Assembly (NCBI GenBank): GCA_964568875.1
Contig: CAZMSH010000006.1
Span: forward strand, 1-64,000
Direction of reading: 5' to 3'
Length of the DNA stretch: 64,000 nt
DNA from: SLNP01 sp964568875
GTDB lineage: Bacteria; Bacteroidota; Bacteroidia; Bacteroidales; VadinHA17
The notes under the pieces were generated by a model. It ran no database searches. It had not been told where the DNA came from and saw only the letters and a program-made list of their open reading frames with translations. Shown one piece after another: positions 34,596-43,612 of the stretch (its first letter is position 1; the number at the start of each line of letters is the position of its first letter). Position numbers and translations under genes: made by a program.

Positions 34596-35173
34596 GATGT
34601 TTATTATTAAATTATTATGGTATATAAGTAACTAAAAGGCTCCGGCGGTATTGCCGGGCCCTGGCGGGATACAACCTGTAGCCTGGCCACGGGTTGCTTA
34701 CATTACAAGATCCGAAACGTTAATAAACATCCAAAAGTGTTAGCGGGACAAAGATAGGAAAAAAAAGGTAACGGGGATGCTCCCACTCGGTCGCGAGCTC
34801 GACCGTCAGGCCGGTCTCGGTTCAGGTATCGGGTAAAGGAGAACTGGGAACGGGAAAAGGGGTGCATGTGGCAAAAGGGTAATCGGTGATCGGTAATCGG
34901 TACCAATTCGCAGCGCAGGCGAAGCGAAGCGTAGTACCGTACCGAAGGTCGGGAGTAAAGGGTCGCGGGTGTTGTGGAACATATTCTGAATACAGTTTTG
35001 TGATGCCAACATGGCACAAGAATTGTTTACCCGACAATGAAGGGCCCATAAGCATCTGAGGATGCATAATTCAATGTGTTAAACAATAAAACTCATGAAG
35101 TTTAACTAAATGTATTTTGAATTCTCAGGGAGTGTTTCAATTAATACTTGTATAAAGTCAAAAAATAAGAGTT
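34596..35173. repeat. 578-bp gap with dispersed repeats
   Basis: 34778-34834 is a GCTCCCACTCGGTCGCGAGC element with the inner palindrome GGTCGCGAGCTCGACC; the same element occurs inverted at 58694-58746. 34879-34905 is GGTAATCGGTGATCGG. 34901-34952 is the GCGAAGCGTAGTACCGTACC element, also at 51878-51918. The remaining sequence up to the lipoprotein gene at 35174 has no gene and no clear promoter box. Confidence 0.55.
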
Positions 35174-35794
35174 ATGAAAGCATTTAAAACCTTAATATCA
35201 ATTGCAGTCCTGGCAATTAGCATTACCGGATGCACAACGATAAAGCAACTGGGTTACTTTCAGGTAGATCCCTATGCAAAGCCCCTTGACACAAAAATTG
35301 AAGTTCCAATCACAATCGTCTTAATGGACGATGTCAAAGACAGCCTTACCGTATGGGGTGTTGGAGTAAAGTCAATGGATGTCAGCGATTTCAGGCGCTC
35401 TGTAGCTGTAAGTATTGAGAACACCGTAGGCAGGAATTTTGACAATGTCATTATTGCGGATAAAAAACCGGATAACGGATTAGTTCTGGTCATATACCGT
35501 GTCAGACCATTTTGGTTTATTAACAGCCGGTCGTCTTCGACTCAAGGCACAGGGGATAACGTCTATTCCACAACAAAAGCCTTAATCGCTGCGGCCTTTC
35601 AATATGAAACCAGCCTGTTTTACAACGGCGAAAAGCTCTCTGATGCAGATTCGACAATACATAGTGATGATCAGATGTCTGTAATCGGCCAGGCTCATTA
35701 TGTATTTAAGAGCGGTGTTACCAAAATGTGTGAAACCATATATCGGGATCTTTTTACCAACGATGTGATAAGAAAGATTACGATGACAAGATAG
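35174..35794 (+). CDS. Lipoprotein of unknown function
   Basis: 206 residues with lipobox ISITGC (cysteine at 20). The mature part contains TKIEVPITIVLMDDVKDSL, SVAVSIENTVGRNFDNV and a long central beta-rich region; it resembles LPS-assembly or LptE-type small envelope lipoproteins in general layout only, and no family can be named. A hairpin that may terminate the transcript lies 124 bp downstream. Confidence 0.7.
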   Translation: MKAFKTLISIAVLAISITGCTTIKQLGYFQVDPYAKPLDTKIEVPITIVLMDDVKDSLTVWGVGVKSMDVSDFRRSVAVSIENTVGRNFDNVIIADKKPDNGLVLVIYRVRPFWFINSRSSSTQGTGDNVYSTTKALIAAAFQYETSLFYNGEKLSDADSTIHSDDQMSVIGQAHYVFKSGVTKMCETIYRDLFTNDVIRKITMTR

Positions 35795-35917
35795 TTTCAC
35801 TAATCAGCTCCAATTATAAAGGTTTAGCCATAGAAGCAGCCGCTCGCAAATTGTCCTTTTTCTTACGTCAAAACAAAGGAAAGCAATAAGCATGTCAAGA
35901 ACCGTGGTGTGAACCTT

Positions 35918-35943
35918 GGGCGCGATGCAGCGGGTTCGCGCCC
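35918..35943 (+). terminator. GC-rich hairpin, possible terminator
   Basis: GGGCGCGA (35918-35925), 10-nt loop, TCGCGCCC (35936-35943), a perfect 8-bp stem followed by TATTCTATTAT. The T-run is weak. Confidence 0.45.
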
Positions 35944-35963
35944 TATTCTATTATAAACATTGA

Positions 35964-35994
35964 TTGTTTTACATGGTCTGCTGTTATATTTTTG
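35964..35994 (+). promoter_or_regulatory. promoter of the YitT gene
   Basis: TTG at 35964-35966, 20 bp, TATTTTTG at 35987-35994; ATG at 36012. Good match to the Bacteroidota consensus. Confidence 0.55.
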
Positions 35995-36011
35995 CAGGAA
36001 ACTTCTGAATC

Positions 36012-36887
36012 ATGACTGCAAAGACGATTATTGACACTGCCAGGCCTTATCTGACAATTGCCTTCGGGCTATTGGTATTTTCTATTGCCTGGACTGCCTT
36101 CCTGCTGCCACATCAGATTTCGGGCAGCGGCGTCTCAGGTATCGGAGCTATAGTCTACTACGCCACGGGAATACCAATGGGTTACACTTATTTCGCCATC
36201 AATGCCATATTCCTGGCTGTGGCTATGAAGATTCTCGGTACCGGCTTCGGCATTAAGACCATATACGGTATTGCCCTGGGGGCAGCAATGTTGTCGGTAT
36301 TACAACCGCTAATTCCTGATCAGGTGGTAGGCGAAAAGTTTATGTCGGCAATTATAGGGGGTAGTTTATGCGGAGTTGGCGTGGGAATAATTTTTACCCA
36401 GGGCGGCAGCGCCGGGGGAACGGACATCATAGCCATGATAGTAACAAAATACCGAAATATCAGTCCGGGCAGGGTGATACTTTTATGTGACGTGGTGATA
36501 ATAAGCTCTTCGTATGTTATCCTTACTCACCTGGAAACCGCACAGCGGATTGAGACCATGGTCTACGGCTTTGTGACCATGGCAATACAGGCATATACCA
36601 TTGATGCTGTGCTATCTGGCAACAGACAATCGGTTCAGATTTTTATTTTCTCACAGCTATACGAACAGATCGCTGACCAGATAACCACAAAAATAAGACG
36701 AGGAGTTACCGTTATTGAAGGTACGGGATGGTATACCCGCGAAAAACAAAAAGTAATTGTAACACTTGTAAGAAAACAGGAGGCGAGTGACCTGTACAGG
36801 ATAGTAAAGAACATCGACAGAGATGCCTTTATCACAGTTGCCAACGTAATGGGGGTCTATGGTAAAGGGTTCGAGGAGATAAAATAG
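36012..36887 (+). CDS. YitT-family membrane protein
   Basis: 291 residues. About six membrane segments in residues 10-195 (YLTIAFGLLVFSIAWTAFLL, GSGVSGIGAIVYYATG, GGSAGGTDIIAMIV) followed by a C-terminal DUF2179 cytoplasmic domain (RRGVTVIEGTGWYTREKQKV, AFITVANVMGVYGKGFEEI). This is the full YitT layout. The transport or sensing role of the family is not settled. Confidence 0.9.
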   Translation: MTAKTIIDTARPYLTIAFGLLVFSIAWTAFLLPHQISGSGVSGIGAIVYYATGIPMGYTYFAINAIFLAVAMKILGTGFGIKTIYGIALGAAMLSVLQPLIPDQVVGEKFMSAIIGGSLCGVGVGIIFTQGGSAGGTDIIAMIVTKYRNISPGRVILLCDVVIISSSYVILTHLETAQRIETMVYGFVTMAIQAYTIDAVLSGNRQSVQIFIFSQLYEQIADQITTKIRRGVTVIEGTGWYTREKQKVIVTLVRKQEASDLYRIVKNIDRDAFITVANVMGVYGKGFEEIK

Positions 36888-36973
36888 CAGGTTACCATAC
36901 AAAAATAATGCTGTCAACAATAAAAAAAGCTTTACGGATGACCCCCCACGGGGTATATAAGTATCAAAAAAAA

Positions 36974-36994
36974 CTCCCTGAATAAACCAGGGAG
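36974..36994. terminator. bidirectional intrinsic terminator
   Basis: CTCCCTG-AATAAAC-CAGGGAG with TTTTT after it on the plus strand and a long A-run before it, which is a T-run on the minus strand. It serves the converging YitT and fasciclin genes. Confidence 0.8.
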
Positions 36995-37020
36995 CTTTTT
37001 AAGATTAGTACACCGGGAAT

Positions 37021-37527
37021 TTACCTGGGAAGTACTACTGAATCAATAACATGTATTACACCATTTGAACCTTTCAGGTCTGCTGCAACAACGTAAGCCG
37101 AGTTGCCTGATTCGTCAGTAAGTTTAACCTTGCCCATATCGAGAGTAACCGTAAGCTTACCTCCGCTGACGGTAGTGACAACAGCCTTTCCGTTTCCTGC
37201 ATTTACTGCAGCAATAACAGCAGCAGCATCAAGATTACCACTTACCACATGATAGGTAAGGATCTTTGCCAACTGTGACTTGTTCTCGGGCTTAAGAAGA
37301 CCCTCAACAGTTCCTTCAGGAAGTTTTGCAAATGCTGCATTTGTCGGAGCAAAAACGGTAAATGGCCCTTCACTCTTAAGTGTGGCTACCAAATCAGCTG
37401 CCTTAACCGCAGCTACCAAAGTTGTATGATCTGCCGATCCAACAGCTATATCAACAACATCTTTATCCTGGCCGAAAGCACTCATCGTGAACACCGAGGC
37501 AATCATAATAGCGAATAACTTTTTCAT
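37021..37527 (-). CDS. Secreted fasciclin-domain protein
   Basis: 168 residues. Signal peptide about 1-19 (KLFAIMIASVFTMSAFG). One fasciclin (FAS1) domain with the H1 motif FTVFAPTNAAFAKLP and H2 VIHVIDSVVLP, and the YHVVSG between them. There is no lipobox, so it is periplasmic or secreted, unlike the two-domain lipoproteins at 53596 and 55729. FAS1 domains mediate adhesion; role here unproven. Confidence 0.9.
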   Translation of the reverse strand: MKKLFAIMIASVFTMSAFGQDKDVVDIAVGSADHTTLVAAVKAADLVATLKSEGPFTVFAPTNAAFAKLPEGTVEGLLKPENKSQLAKILTYHVVSGNLDAAAVIAAVNAGNGKAVVTTVSGGKLTVTLDMGKVKLTDESGNSAYVVAADLKGSNGVIHVIDSVVLPR

Positions 37528-37623
37528 AATGTTTGTTTTTTATGTTTGTCTAACATTTTATATATTGTATTAAACATTTTGCTTGTAATATTGTTCATTA
37601 TTTAAGAACATATATTAGTCATT

Positions 37624-38214
37624 ATGAAAAAGTACATTAACAAATACCGAATATTACTGACAACATTATTAATAAGCACCACGGCTATGGCATCAGGAAA
37701 GACAGAAGAGCAGAAGTATACCGTTGTTTCTTCAAACAAAGAGTTTGAAATAAGGTTCTATCCGTCAGCCACTTTGGCTACGGTATATTCTACAGCAACC
37801 TCCTACAGGGAACTTTCCGGTCCGGGATTCAGGGCACTTGCAGGCTATATTTTTGGTGGCAATGAGAGTGAAACAAAAATATCCATGACTTCACCGGTTC
37901 ACATGAATATTTCCGGAGACCGCTCTGCGATGAGTTTTGTAATGCCTTCATCATACAACACAGAGAACCTTCCGAAGCCAGACAACTCAAGAGTGATTAT
38001 AGAGGATAGTCGTGATGAGTATGTAGCGGTAATAAGGTTTTCAGGTTACGCATCTGATGATGCAATAAGGAAGCAGTCAGAAAAGCTCCGTAAATTGCTG
38101 ATAGAAAACAATATAGAATACTATGGCAACTTCCGTTATCTTGGATACAATCCGCCCTACCAGTTTATAAACAGAAGGAATGAGGTTATTGTATCGGTGA
38201 AGTGGGAGAAATAG
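37624..38214 (+). CDS. SOUL-family haem-binding protein
   Basis: 196 residues. N-terminal signal-like hydrophobic stretch (IRLLTTLLISTTAMA region) then a SOUL domain: EEQKYTVVSSNKEFEIRFYP, GGNESETKISMTSPVHM (the M-T-x-P-V core), and GNFRYLGYNPPYQFINRRNE at the end. SOUL proteins bind haem or tetrapyrroles. Export suggests a periplasmic location. Confidence 0.87.
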   Translation: MKKYINKYRILLTTLLISTTAMASGKTEEQKYTVVSSNKEFEIRFYPSATLATVYSTATSYRELSGPGFRALAGYIFGGNESETKISMTSPVHMNISGDRSAMSFVMPSSYNTENLPKPDNSRVIIEDSRDEYVAVIRFSGYASDDAIRKQSEKLRKLLIENNIEYYGNFRYLGYNPPYQFINRRNEVIVSVKWEK

Positions 38215-38261
38215 GCAATTTTCTGTTATTGGCTTTCGCCGGGCCTCCACCAGGTCGTGGG

Positions 38262-38294
38262 TTTGCTGCATATGTTTTCAAATAGTTATATTTG
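38262..38294 (+). promoter_or_regulatory. promoter of the C39-like lipoprotein gene
   Basis: TTTG at 38262-38265, 21 bp, TATATTTG at 38287-38294; about 74 nt of leader to the ATG. Confidence 0.55.
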
Positions 38295-38368
38295 TAAACA
38301 TAACATCCAGAGCTATGACAGTTGCATAATGTATGTGAAATTTATCAAGCTCTGAAATTGGCAACCAG

Positions 38369-39397
38369 ATGATTATGGCTTCAAAAAACCTTATCCCCGT
38401 CATACTCTTCAGCATTCTTCTTTTATTAGCATCATGCAGTAAAGAAGAACCACCAAACGGTCCTCCTGTTGCTGATTTTACTGTGAAGGAGCTTGTTGAT
38501 GAGATTGTCCTTACAGACAACTCAACCGACCCTGAAGGAGATTCCCTAAGACTAAGCTGGTCAGTATCCTCACCCGGTTTCACTCTTTCAGGCACAAACC
38601 AACGAGAGGTCTTTTTCAATATACCTCTGCTTGATAACCCCACCGATATCACTGTTGAACTTAAGGTTAGTGACCTGCTCCATGAGACAGTTATACAGAA
38701 GGACATTACCATTCCTGTACTTACAGATATCAGGTTGATGGGTCTGGGTATAACAGAACAATCTAAGAAGAGTAATGAAGCAGGATATGAGTGGTACATT
38801 GACCAGGCTAACACAGGTGCCCACAGCGGTGTAAACTGTGGTCCCGCATCGGTGACCATGGCAATAAAATGGGCCAACAGTCTCTTCACAGGAACAGCTG
38901 AAGATGCAAGGAATATGTACCGCCCGGGTGGAGGATGGTGGTATACGAGTGACATAATCAACTACCTGAATCATCATGAGGTAAATAACTATGTTGTATC
39001 CCTTGGCAGCATAAATAAAATAAAAGAGGAACTGGATAATGGCAACGTCGTCATCCTCTGCCTCGACATGCATTACATCAGGAATGAAAGCAAGATCAAA
39101 TGGCATATTGACAGATTCTATAATGCACAAAATCCGGGATGGGGTCACTTTATAGTTGTCAAAGGCTACAGAGTGGTTGACAACAATCTGCACTTCGAAG
39201 TATATGATCCATATGGCTATGGTAAAACCTACACCACCGGCCAGCCAAAAGGTAAAAACAGGTACTACAGAAGTGAAGATATTGATTATTCAACAGGAAT
39301 CTGGTGGGACTACGCCATAGTCGTATCCCGCACATCCGGCAAGGGCGATGATGCTCTTGATCCTGCAACCATACCGCACAAATGGGGCGGTCGGTAG
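38369..39397 (+). CDS. Lipoprotein with peptidase C39-like domain
   Basis: 342 residues. Lipobox LLLLASC (cysteine at about 23). Residues about 35-125 form an Ig/PKD-like beta domain. The C-terminal half is a papain-fold C39_2 domain: NCGPASVTMAIKWA with the catalytic cysteine, GWGHFIVVKGY with the histidine, and VYDPYG with the aspartate. A surface cysteine peptidase is predicted; C39-type domains also process double-glycine leader peptides, but no ABC transporter is nearby. An in-frame ATG at 38375 is an alternative start. Confidence 0.83.
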   Translation: MIMASKNLIPVILFSILLLLASCSKEEPPNGPPVADFTVKELVDEIVLTDNSTDPEGDSLRLSWSVSSPGFTLSGTNQREVFFNIPLLDNPTDITVELKVSDLLHETVIQKDITIPVLTDIRLMGLGITEQSKKSNEAGYEWYIDQANTGAHSGVNCGPASVTMAIKWANSLFTGTAEDARNMYRPGGGWWYTSDIINYLNHHEVNNYVVSLGSINKIKEELDNGNVVILCLDMHYIRNESKIKWHIDRFYNAQNPGWGHFIVVKGYRVVDNNLHFEVYDPYGYGKTYTTGQPKGKNRYYRSEDIDYSTGIWWDYAIVVSRTSGKGDDALDPATIPHKWGGR

Positions 39398-39475
39398 ATT
39401 GCCGCGTTTCTCAATAAGCAAAGCCGATACAGCAGCAACAGAATCTATCCTATACCTCATCACAGTAAAATAACC

Positions 39476-39853
39476 ATGGAGATTAAGATTAAAGCCATTG
39501 GGTACGTAAAGAACGATTTCGACAGGGCTGAACGCAACCAGGCCGACAGCATAATGCGATCAGTATCAACCATCGAGGTCCTCGACGAATTCGCTGACGG
39601 TCTCTACAAGATTGAAAATTACAAAGAGCTTAACATCCTCTTCCACTTCAACAGGTCAGAGGGCTTCGACCTCCAGACCACCACCCACTCAGGCGACTTC
39701 CGCGGGGTATTCGCATGCTGCTCACCACGGCGCCCGAACGGAATAGGGCTTACCCGTGTAGTATTGCTGGAACGCAGGGGCAACATACTCAAAGTGACAG
39801 GTCTCGACGCTCTTAATAACACCCCGGTGATAGATATAAAGCCGGTGATATGA
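39476..39853 (+). CDS. trmO: TrmO/TsaA-type tRNA m6t6A37 methyltransferase domain protein
   Basis: 125 residues. TsaA-like beta-barrel: IKAIGYVKNDFD at the start, FHFNRSEGFDLQ and the conserved RGVFACCSPRRPNGIGLTRV (S-P-x-R-P-N-x-I-G), then LDALNNTPVIDIKPVI. It methylates t6A37 of tRNA using SAM in well-studied members. It is shorter than E. coli TrmO (lacks its C-terminal extension) but keeps the whole TsaA core. Divergent members may be enzymes of other modifications. Confidence 0.82.
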   Translation: MEIKIKAIGYVKNDFDRAERNQADSIMRSVSTIEVLDEFADGLYKIENYKELNILFHFNRSEGFDLQTTTHSGDFRGVFACCSPRRPNGIGLTRVVLLERRGNILKVTGLDALNNTPVIDIKPVI

Positions 39854-40283
39854 GGGGAAGGGCGTAGGATGGCGTAGGATGGCGTAAAGGGCGTAGGATG
39901 GCGTAAAGGGCGTAGGATGGCGTAAATGGCGTAAAAGGCGTATAATGGCGTAGCAGGGGAGAAGGGCGTAAATGGCGTAAAAGGCGTAAAGGGCGTAGAA
40001 GGGCGTAAAAGGCAGGATGGCGTAGGATGCCGTAGCTGGGCAGGGGATTTCAGATATCAGGTTAACGATTTCAGATTTGCGTTGATGATTTCACTGCGGT
40101 CAAACAGAGTTGTGGACGAAAAGGGAAATTAGCGGAGTGAAGGGTGCAGGTTGCAGGTTGCAGGGTGCAGGTTGCAGGTTACAGGTTGCAAGTTACAGGT
40201 TGCAGGTTACTGGTTTTTATTTTATCGGGGGAAATATTACTTTTAGGCGTTCAGCCAATATCGTCAGCTCTTAATAACAGAAT
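39854..40283. repeat. 430-bp tandem-repeat gap
   Basis: 39858-40036 is a degenerate tandem array of GGCGTAGGAT / GGCGTAAA units (about 15 GGCGTA cores). 40037-40110 has TTTCAGATATCAGG and TTTCAGATTTGCGTTGATG. 40144-40213 repeats GGTTGCAGGTTACAG. TACTTTTA at 40238-40245 is a possible -7 box for the next gene. No gene otherwise. Confidence 0.6.
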
Positions 40284-40757
40284 ATGGAGAATGTTAACTA
40301 TGATACGGACCTGACCTCAGACGACATTATCTTAACTGCTGAATCGGTCAGGGAGTTATGGTCAAAAACCTATAACACCGAAGGAAAGCCCGACTGGTCA
40401 CACATACTTCCTTACTACGACAAGGATATAGTTTTCAGGGACAGCATCCAGGAATTGCACGGCATCGAAGCCTTCACCGAGATGACCGAAAGGCTTGCAA
40501 AGCGATCGAAAGACCTGAAGATGAGGATCGTCAGTGCTGTTCAGCACGGAAGCCTCATTTTCCTCGAATGGGAAATGACCATCAGCTACAAGAAGAATCC
40601 GAGTTCGATACTATACGGCTGCAGCAGAATTACAATCAACGATAAAGGTAAAATAGCGGAACAGAGAGACTATTACGATCTGTGGGGTGATATATTCGAC
40701 AATATTCCAAGGTTCGGAAAGGCCTACCGCAGGTTTATGAGGAAGAAGTTCGGATGA
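40284..40757 (+). CDS. NTF2-like / SnoaL-fold protein
   Basis: 157 residues. Features of the SnoaL-like NTF2 superfamily: ESVRELWSKTYNTEGKPDW, IVFRDSIQELHGIEAFTEM, FLEWEMTIS, and GKIAEQRDYYDLWGDIF. Such proteins act as small cyclases, isomerases or substrate carriers. It lies 115 bp before an SDR and close to a FAD oxidoreductase, which suggests a common lipid or steroid-like substrate (inference). No signal peptide. Confidence 0.78.
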   Translation: MENVNYDTDLTSDDIILTAESVRELWSKTYNTEGKPDWSHILPYYDKDIVFRDSIQELHGIEAFTEMTERLAKRSKDLKMRIVSAVQHGSLIFLEWEMTISYKKNPSSILYGCSRITINDKGKIAEQRDYYDLWGDIFDNIPRFGKAYRRFMRKKFG

Positions 40758-40872
40758 CAAGAGTTGCCGGAAAAGGGTATCTGATAACAGTCGGTGGAAG
40801 AGGAGACCTGGTAACAGGCAAAAGAAAACAGGTGCAGAAAAGCAGTCAGGAGGTTCTGAAAAATAATACGCG

Positions 40873-41886
40873 ATGAGGAAGAGCAAATTCAGAAAATACT
40901 TCAGCGAGTACAGGTGGTCGAACATAGCCGCAATGATAAGGAACGGCCGTTCAGAGCCGGCGACCTGCGATGAGTCCTTCACCAACAAGCTCGTCGTTAT
41001 TACAGGTGCCACATCGGGCATCGGCTACCATACAGCCCGTAAATATGCCTCACAAGGCGCCAACCTGCTCTGCATAAACCGCAATCCGGAGAAATCAGAA
41101 GCACTGAAGCATGAAATCGAATCAGAATTCAGCGTATCATGCGACTATAAAATCGCAGACCTGAGCATCCTAAACGACATTTTCAGGGTTTCGCAAGAGT
41201 TGGCTAAACTGACCGTCCCCATTGACGTGCTGATCCACAACGCAGGCATCTATCTGACAAAGAGAGACATAACCGACGATGGTCTCGAAAAGGTCCTGGT
41301 GGTCCATTACCTCTCCTCCTTCATCATCAATTATACCCTGATGCAAAAGCTGAAAACACAGCAAAAAGCCCGCATCATCATGGTAGGCTCTGAGGCGCAC
41401 CGCTTTGTGGCGTGGGGCCTGAGGCTTGATGACCTGAGCTGGGAAAAGCGAAGGTATTCAGGCATAGGCAGTTATGGAGCAGCGAAGACAGCCCAGCTGT
41501 TGTCGATGATAGTTTTCAATGATATCTTCAGGAACTCAGGGGTTACAATAAACACCATGCATCCCGGCGCAGTAAAGACCGACACCGGCCAGGAGAACGG
41601 TCCGGTATACAAGTGGTTCAAGAAGAATTTCATGGACAGGGGCTTGCGTTCGCCTGAGGTTTCTGCCGAAGCGCTCTACTTTCTAGGAGCAGCAAAAGAG
41701 GTTGAAAATGTCAGCGGCAAGTTTTTCAGCCTGACCACACAGGAGGAACCTGCCCCACCCTCCCTCGACAGGGAGGTGGCATATGAACTTTGGGATATTA
41801 CCATTAATTTAGCAGGACTGGAGAAGCCAGATACTTTAAATTTAATGGCAGCAGGAGAATCAACAGAAAAACCACAAAACCAATAG
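40873..41886 (+). CDS. Short-chain dehydrogenase/reductase (SDR)
   Basis: 337 residues. Rossmann motif TGATSGIG (44-51), LIHNAGI (NAG motif), MVGSEAHR catalytic serine region and YGAAK with Tyr/Lys of the active site. The N-terminal ~35 residues are basic and unusual, and may aid membrane attachment. It resembles the retinol-dehydrogenase / protochlorophyllide-reductase-like SDRs. Middle gene of a cluster with the NTF2-like and FAD oxidoreductase genes. Confidence 0.87.
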   Translation: MRKSKFRKYFSEYRWSNIAAMIRNGRSEPATCDESFTNKLVVITGATSGIGYHTARKYASQGANLLCINRNPEKSEALKHEIESEFSVSCDYKIADLSILNDIFRVSQELAKLTVPIDVLIHNAGIYLTKRDITDDGLEKVLVVHYLSSFIINYTLMQKLKTQQKARIIMVGSEAHRFVAWGLRLDDLSWEKRRYSGIGSYGAAKTAQLLSMIVFNDIFRNSGVTINTMHPGAVKTDTGQENGPVYKWFKKNFMDRGLRSPEVSAEALYFLGAAKEVENVSGKFFSLTTQEEPAPPSLDREVAYELWDITINLAGLEKPDTLNLMAAGESTEKPQNQ

Positions 41887-41926
41887 CAGAATAATCAACT
41901 AAAAGCAGTCTGAGAGCTCAAAATGA

Positions 41927-43528
41927 ATGAATATGGCTGATAACAGATACGATACAATCGTCGTTGGTGGTGGCATTGCAGGTCTGACCGCGACTGTTTA
42001 TCTGGCCCGGGCCGGAAGGAAGGTGTTGCTTGTCGAGAAAAACAAGGAGTGCGGTGGACTGGTTAACACATTCTCTCACAACGGTTTTCATTTTGATGCC
42101 GGGGTAAGGGCCCTGCTTGATGCAGGCATCATTTTCACCATGCTGAAGGATCTTAACATTGAGCTTGACGTGGTTAAGAGTCCTGTTTCTCTCGGCATCG
42201 GTAATGAGATTATCCATATCAGGGATATCAGCAACCTGGAAGATTACCGCAACCTGCTGAAGAAATTCTATCCGGCAAGCTCAGAGGAGATCGATGAAGT
42301 TCTCAGGATCATCAGGAAGATAATGAAGCACATGGATGTACTCTATGGTATTGAGAATCCGGTCTTCAAGGACCTGAAGCGCGATGTAGGGTTTATATTC
42401 AAAAAGATACTGCCGTGGTTTCCGAGATTTCTGTTTACCGTCAGGAAGATAAACCATATGAATGCCCCTGTTGAGGAGTATCTGAAAGATATCGTCACCG
42501 ATCCTTCCCTGAGGGATATGATAGCCCAGCACTTCTTTAAGAACACCCCTTCATTCTTTGCCCTCAGTTACTTTTCGCTCTACCTCGACTATTTCTATCC
42601 CCTCGGCGGAGTGGGCAGGCTGGCGGAGGTATTGCAGGAGAAGCTTAATGAATTTGGAGGGGAAATAAAGACAGAAACCACTATTACCGAGGTATTTCCT
42701 GATAAACATATAGCTAAGGACGACAAGGGAGTAAGCTATGAGTACAAAGACCTTATCTGGGCTGCCGACCTGAAAATGCTTTACCGGATCACCAATACGG
42801 CGAATCTGGCAGATGATACAAGGGCAGCAATTGAGCAGGTTCAGGCCGGTTATATGAAAAACAGGGGTGGTGACTCTGTGTTTACCCTCTTCGTTGAGGT
42901 TGATGAGCCTCTTGAAAGCTTCAGTAAGATTGGTCACGGACATTTCTTCTACACACCTTCGCCACAGGGCCTCGGCGAAACGCATCGCAGTGACCTCGAC
43001 GATCTGCTGAACAGATTTGCTGAGGCCGGAAAGGAGGAGGTACTGGCCTGGCTCGACAGGTTTACCGCCCTGAACACCTACGAGATTTCGATTCCCGGCC
43101 TCAAGGACCCGGCCCTGGTTCCCCCGGGAAAAACAGGAGTGATAATAAGCCTGCTGGCCGAGTACGACTTGTTCAAAAAAGTTGAGGAAGCCGGGTGGCT
43201 TGAGGAATTTATTCGCGAATTGGAGGAGCGGATTGTGAAGGTGGTTTCGGATTCTGTATACCCGATGCTGAAGGATAAGGTAATTGATCGCTTTTCATTT
43301 ACTCCGCTGAGCATTGAAAAGAGGATCAACAGCTCTGAGGGGGGTATAACGGGCTGGGCTTTCACCGATTCAATGCCTGTCATCAACAAGATACAGATAG
43401 CCGACCGGTCGGTGTTTACTCCGATACCGTCGGTTTACCAGGCCGGACAGTGGGTTTACAGTCCGGGCGGCGTGCCCATGTCGATACTCACAGGCAAGCT
43501 GGCCGCCGACAGGGCGCTTAAAAAGTAA
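41927..43528 (+). CDS. FAD-dependent oxidoreductase of the phytoene-desaturase/CrtI-like family
   Basis: 533 residues. FAD motif VVGGGIAGLTATVYLARAG (about 13-31), then LVEKNKECGGLVNTFSHNGFHFDAG, typical of CrtI/carotenoid isomerase-type enzymes. The C-terminal FAD region shows YQAGQWVYSPGGVPMSI and ends AADRALKK. Its substrate may be a polyprenoid or fatty chain. An ATG at 41933 is an alternative start. 40 bp after the SDR, so probably the same transcript. Confidence 0.87.
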   Translation: MNMADNRYDTIVVGGGIAGLTATVYLARAGRKVLLVEKNKECGGLVNTFSHNGFHFDAGVRALLDAGIIFTMLKDLNIELDVVKSPVSLGIGNEIIHIRDISNLEDYRNLLKKFYPASSEEIDEVLRIIRKIMKHMDVLYGIENPVFKDLKRDVGFIFKKILPWFPRFLFTVRKINHMNAPVEEYLKDIVTDPSLRDMIAQHFFKNTPSFFALSYFSLYLDYFYPLGGVGRLAEVLQEKLNEFGGEIKTETTITEVFPDKHIAKDDKGVSYEYKDLIWAADLKMLYRITNTANLADDTRAAIEQVQAGYMKNRGGDSVFTLFVEVDEPLESFSKIGHGHFFYTPSPQGLGETHRSDLDDLLNRFAEAGKEEVLAWLDRFTALNTYEISIPGLKDPALVPPGKTGVIISLLAEYDLFKKVEEAGWLEEFIRELEERIVKVVSDSVYPMLKDKVIDRFSFTPLSIEKRINSSEGGITGWAFTDSMPVINKIQIADRSVFTPIPSVYQAGQWVYSPGGVPMSILTGKLAADRALKK

Positions 43529-43588
43529 TGAGCCCGTTCGAAGTGTTCTGCACAAAGAACAATTAGCAACAGTATTGCAGCATTACTT

Positions 43589-43612
43589 CTGTAACAAACA
43601 GGATTGTTACAG
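43589..43612. promoter_or_regulatory. perfect 9-bp inverted repeat
   Basis: CTGTAACAA-ACAGGA-TTGTTACAG. It lies 61 bp after the FAD oxidoreductase gene and 95 bp before the TonB fusion gene. There is no T-run, so it is more likely an operator than a terminator. A related TGTAAC...GTTACA repeat is at 15940-15957. Confidence 0.35.

Noticed and set aside
34703..35067. minus-strand frames of 68-104 codons
   Set aside because: They consist of repeat translations with no start signal or homology.
35918..35943. tRNA- or riboswitch-like fold
   Set aside because: Only a simple 8-bp hairpin is present; it fits a terminator-like element better.
39858..40036. CRISPR-like array of GGCGTA units
   Set aside because: Units are 7-12 bp with irregular spacing and no unique spacers; it is a degenerate tandem repeat.
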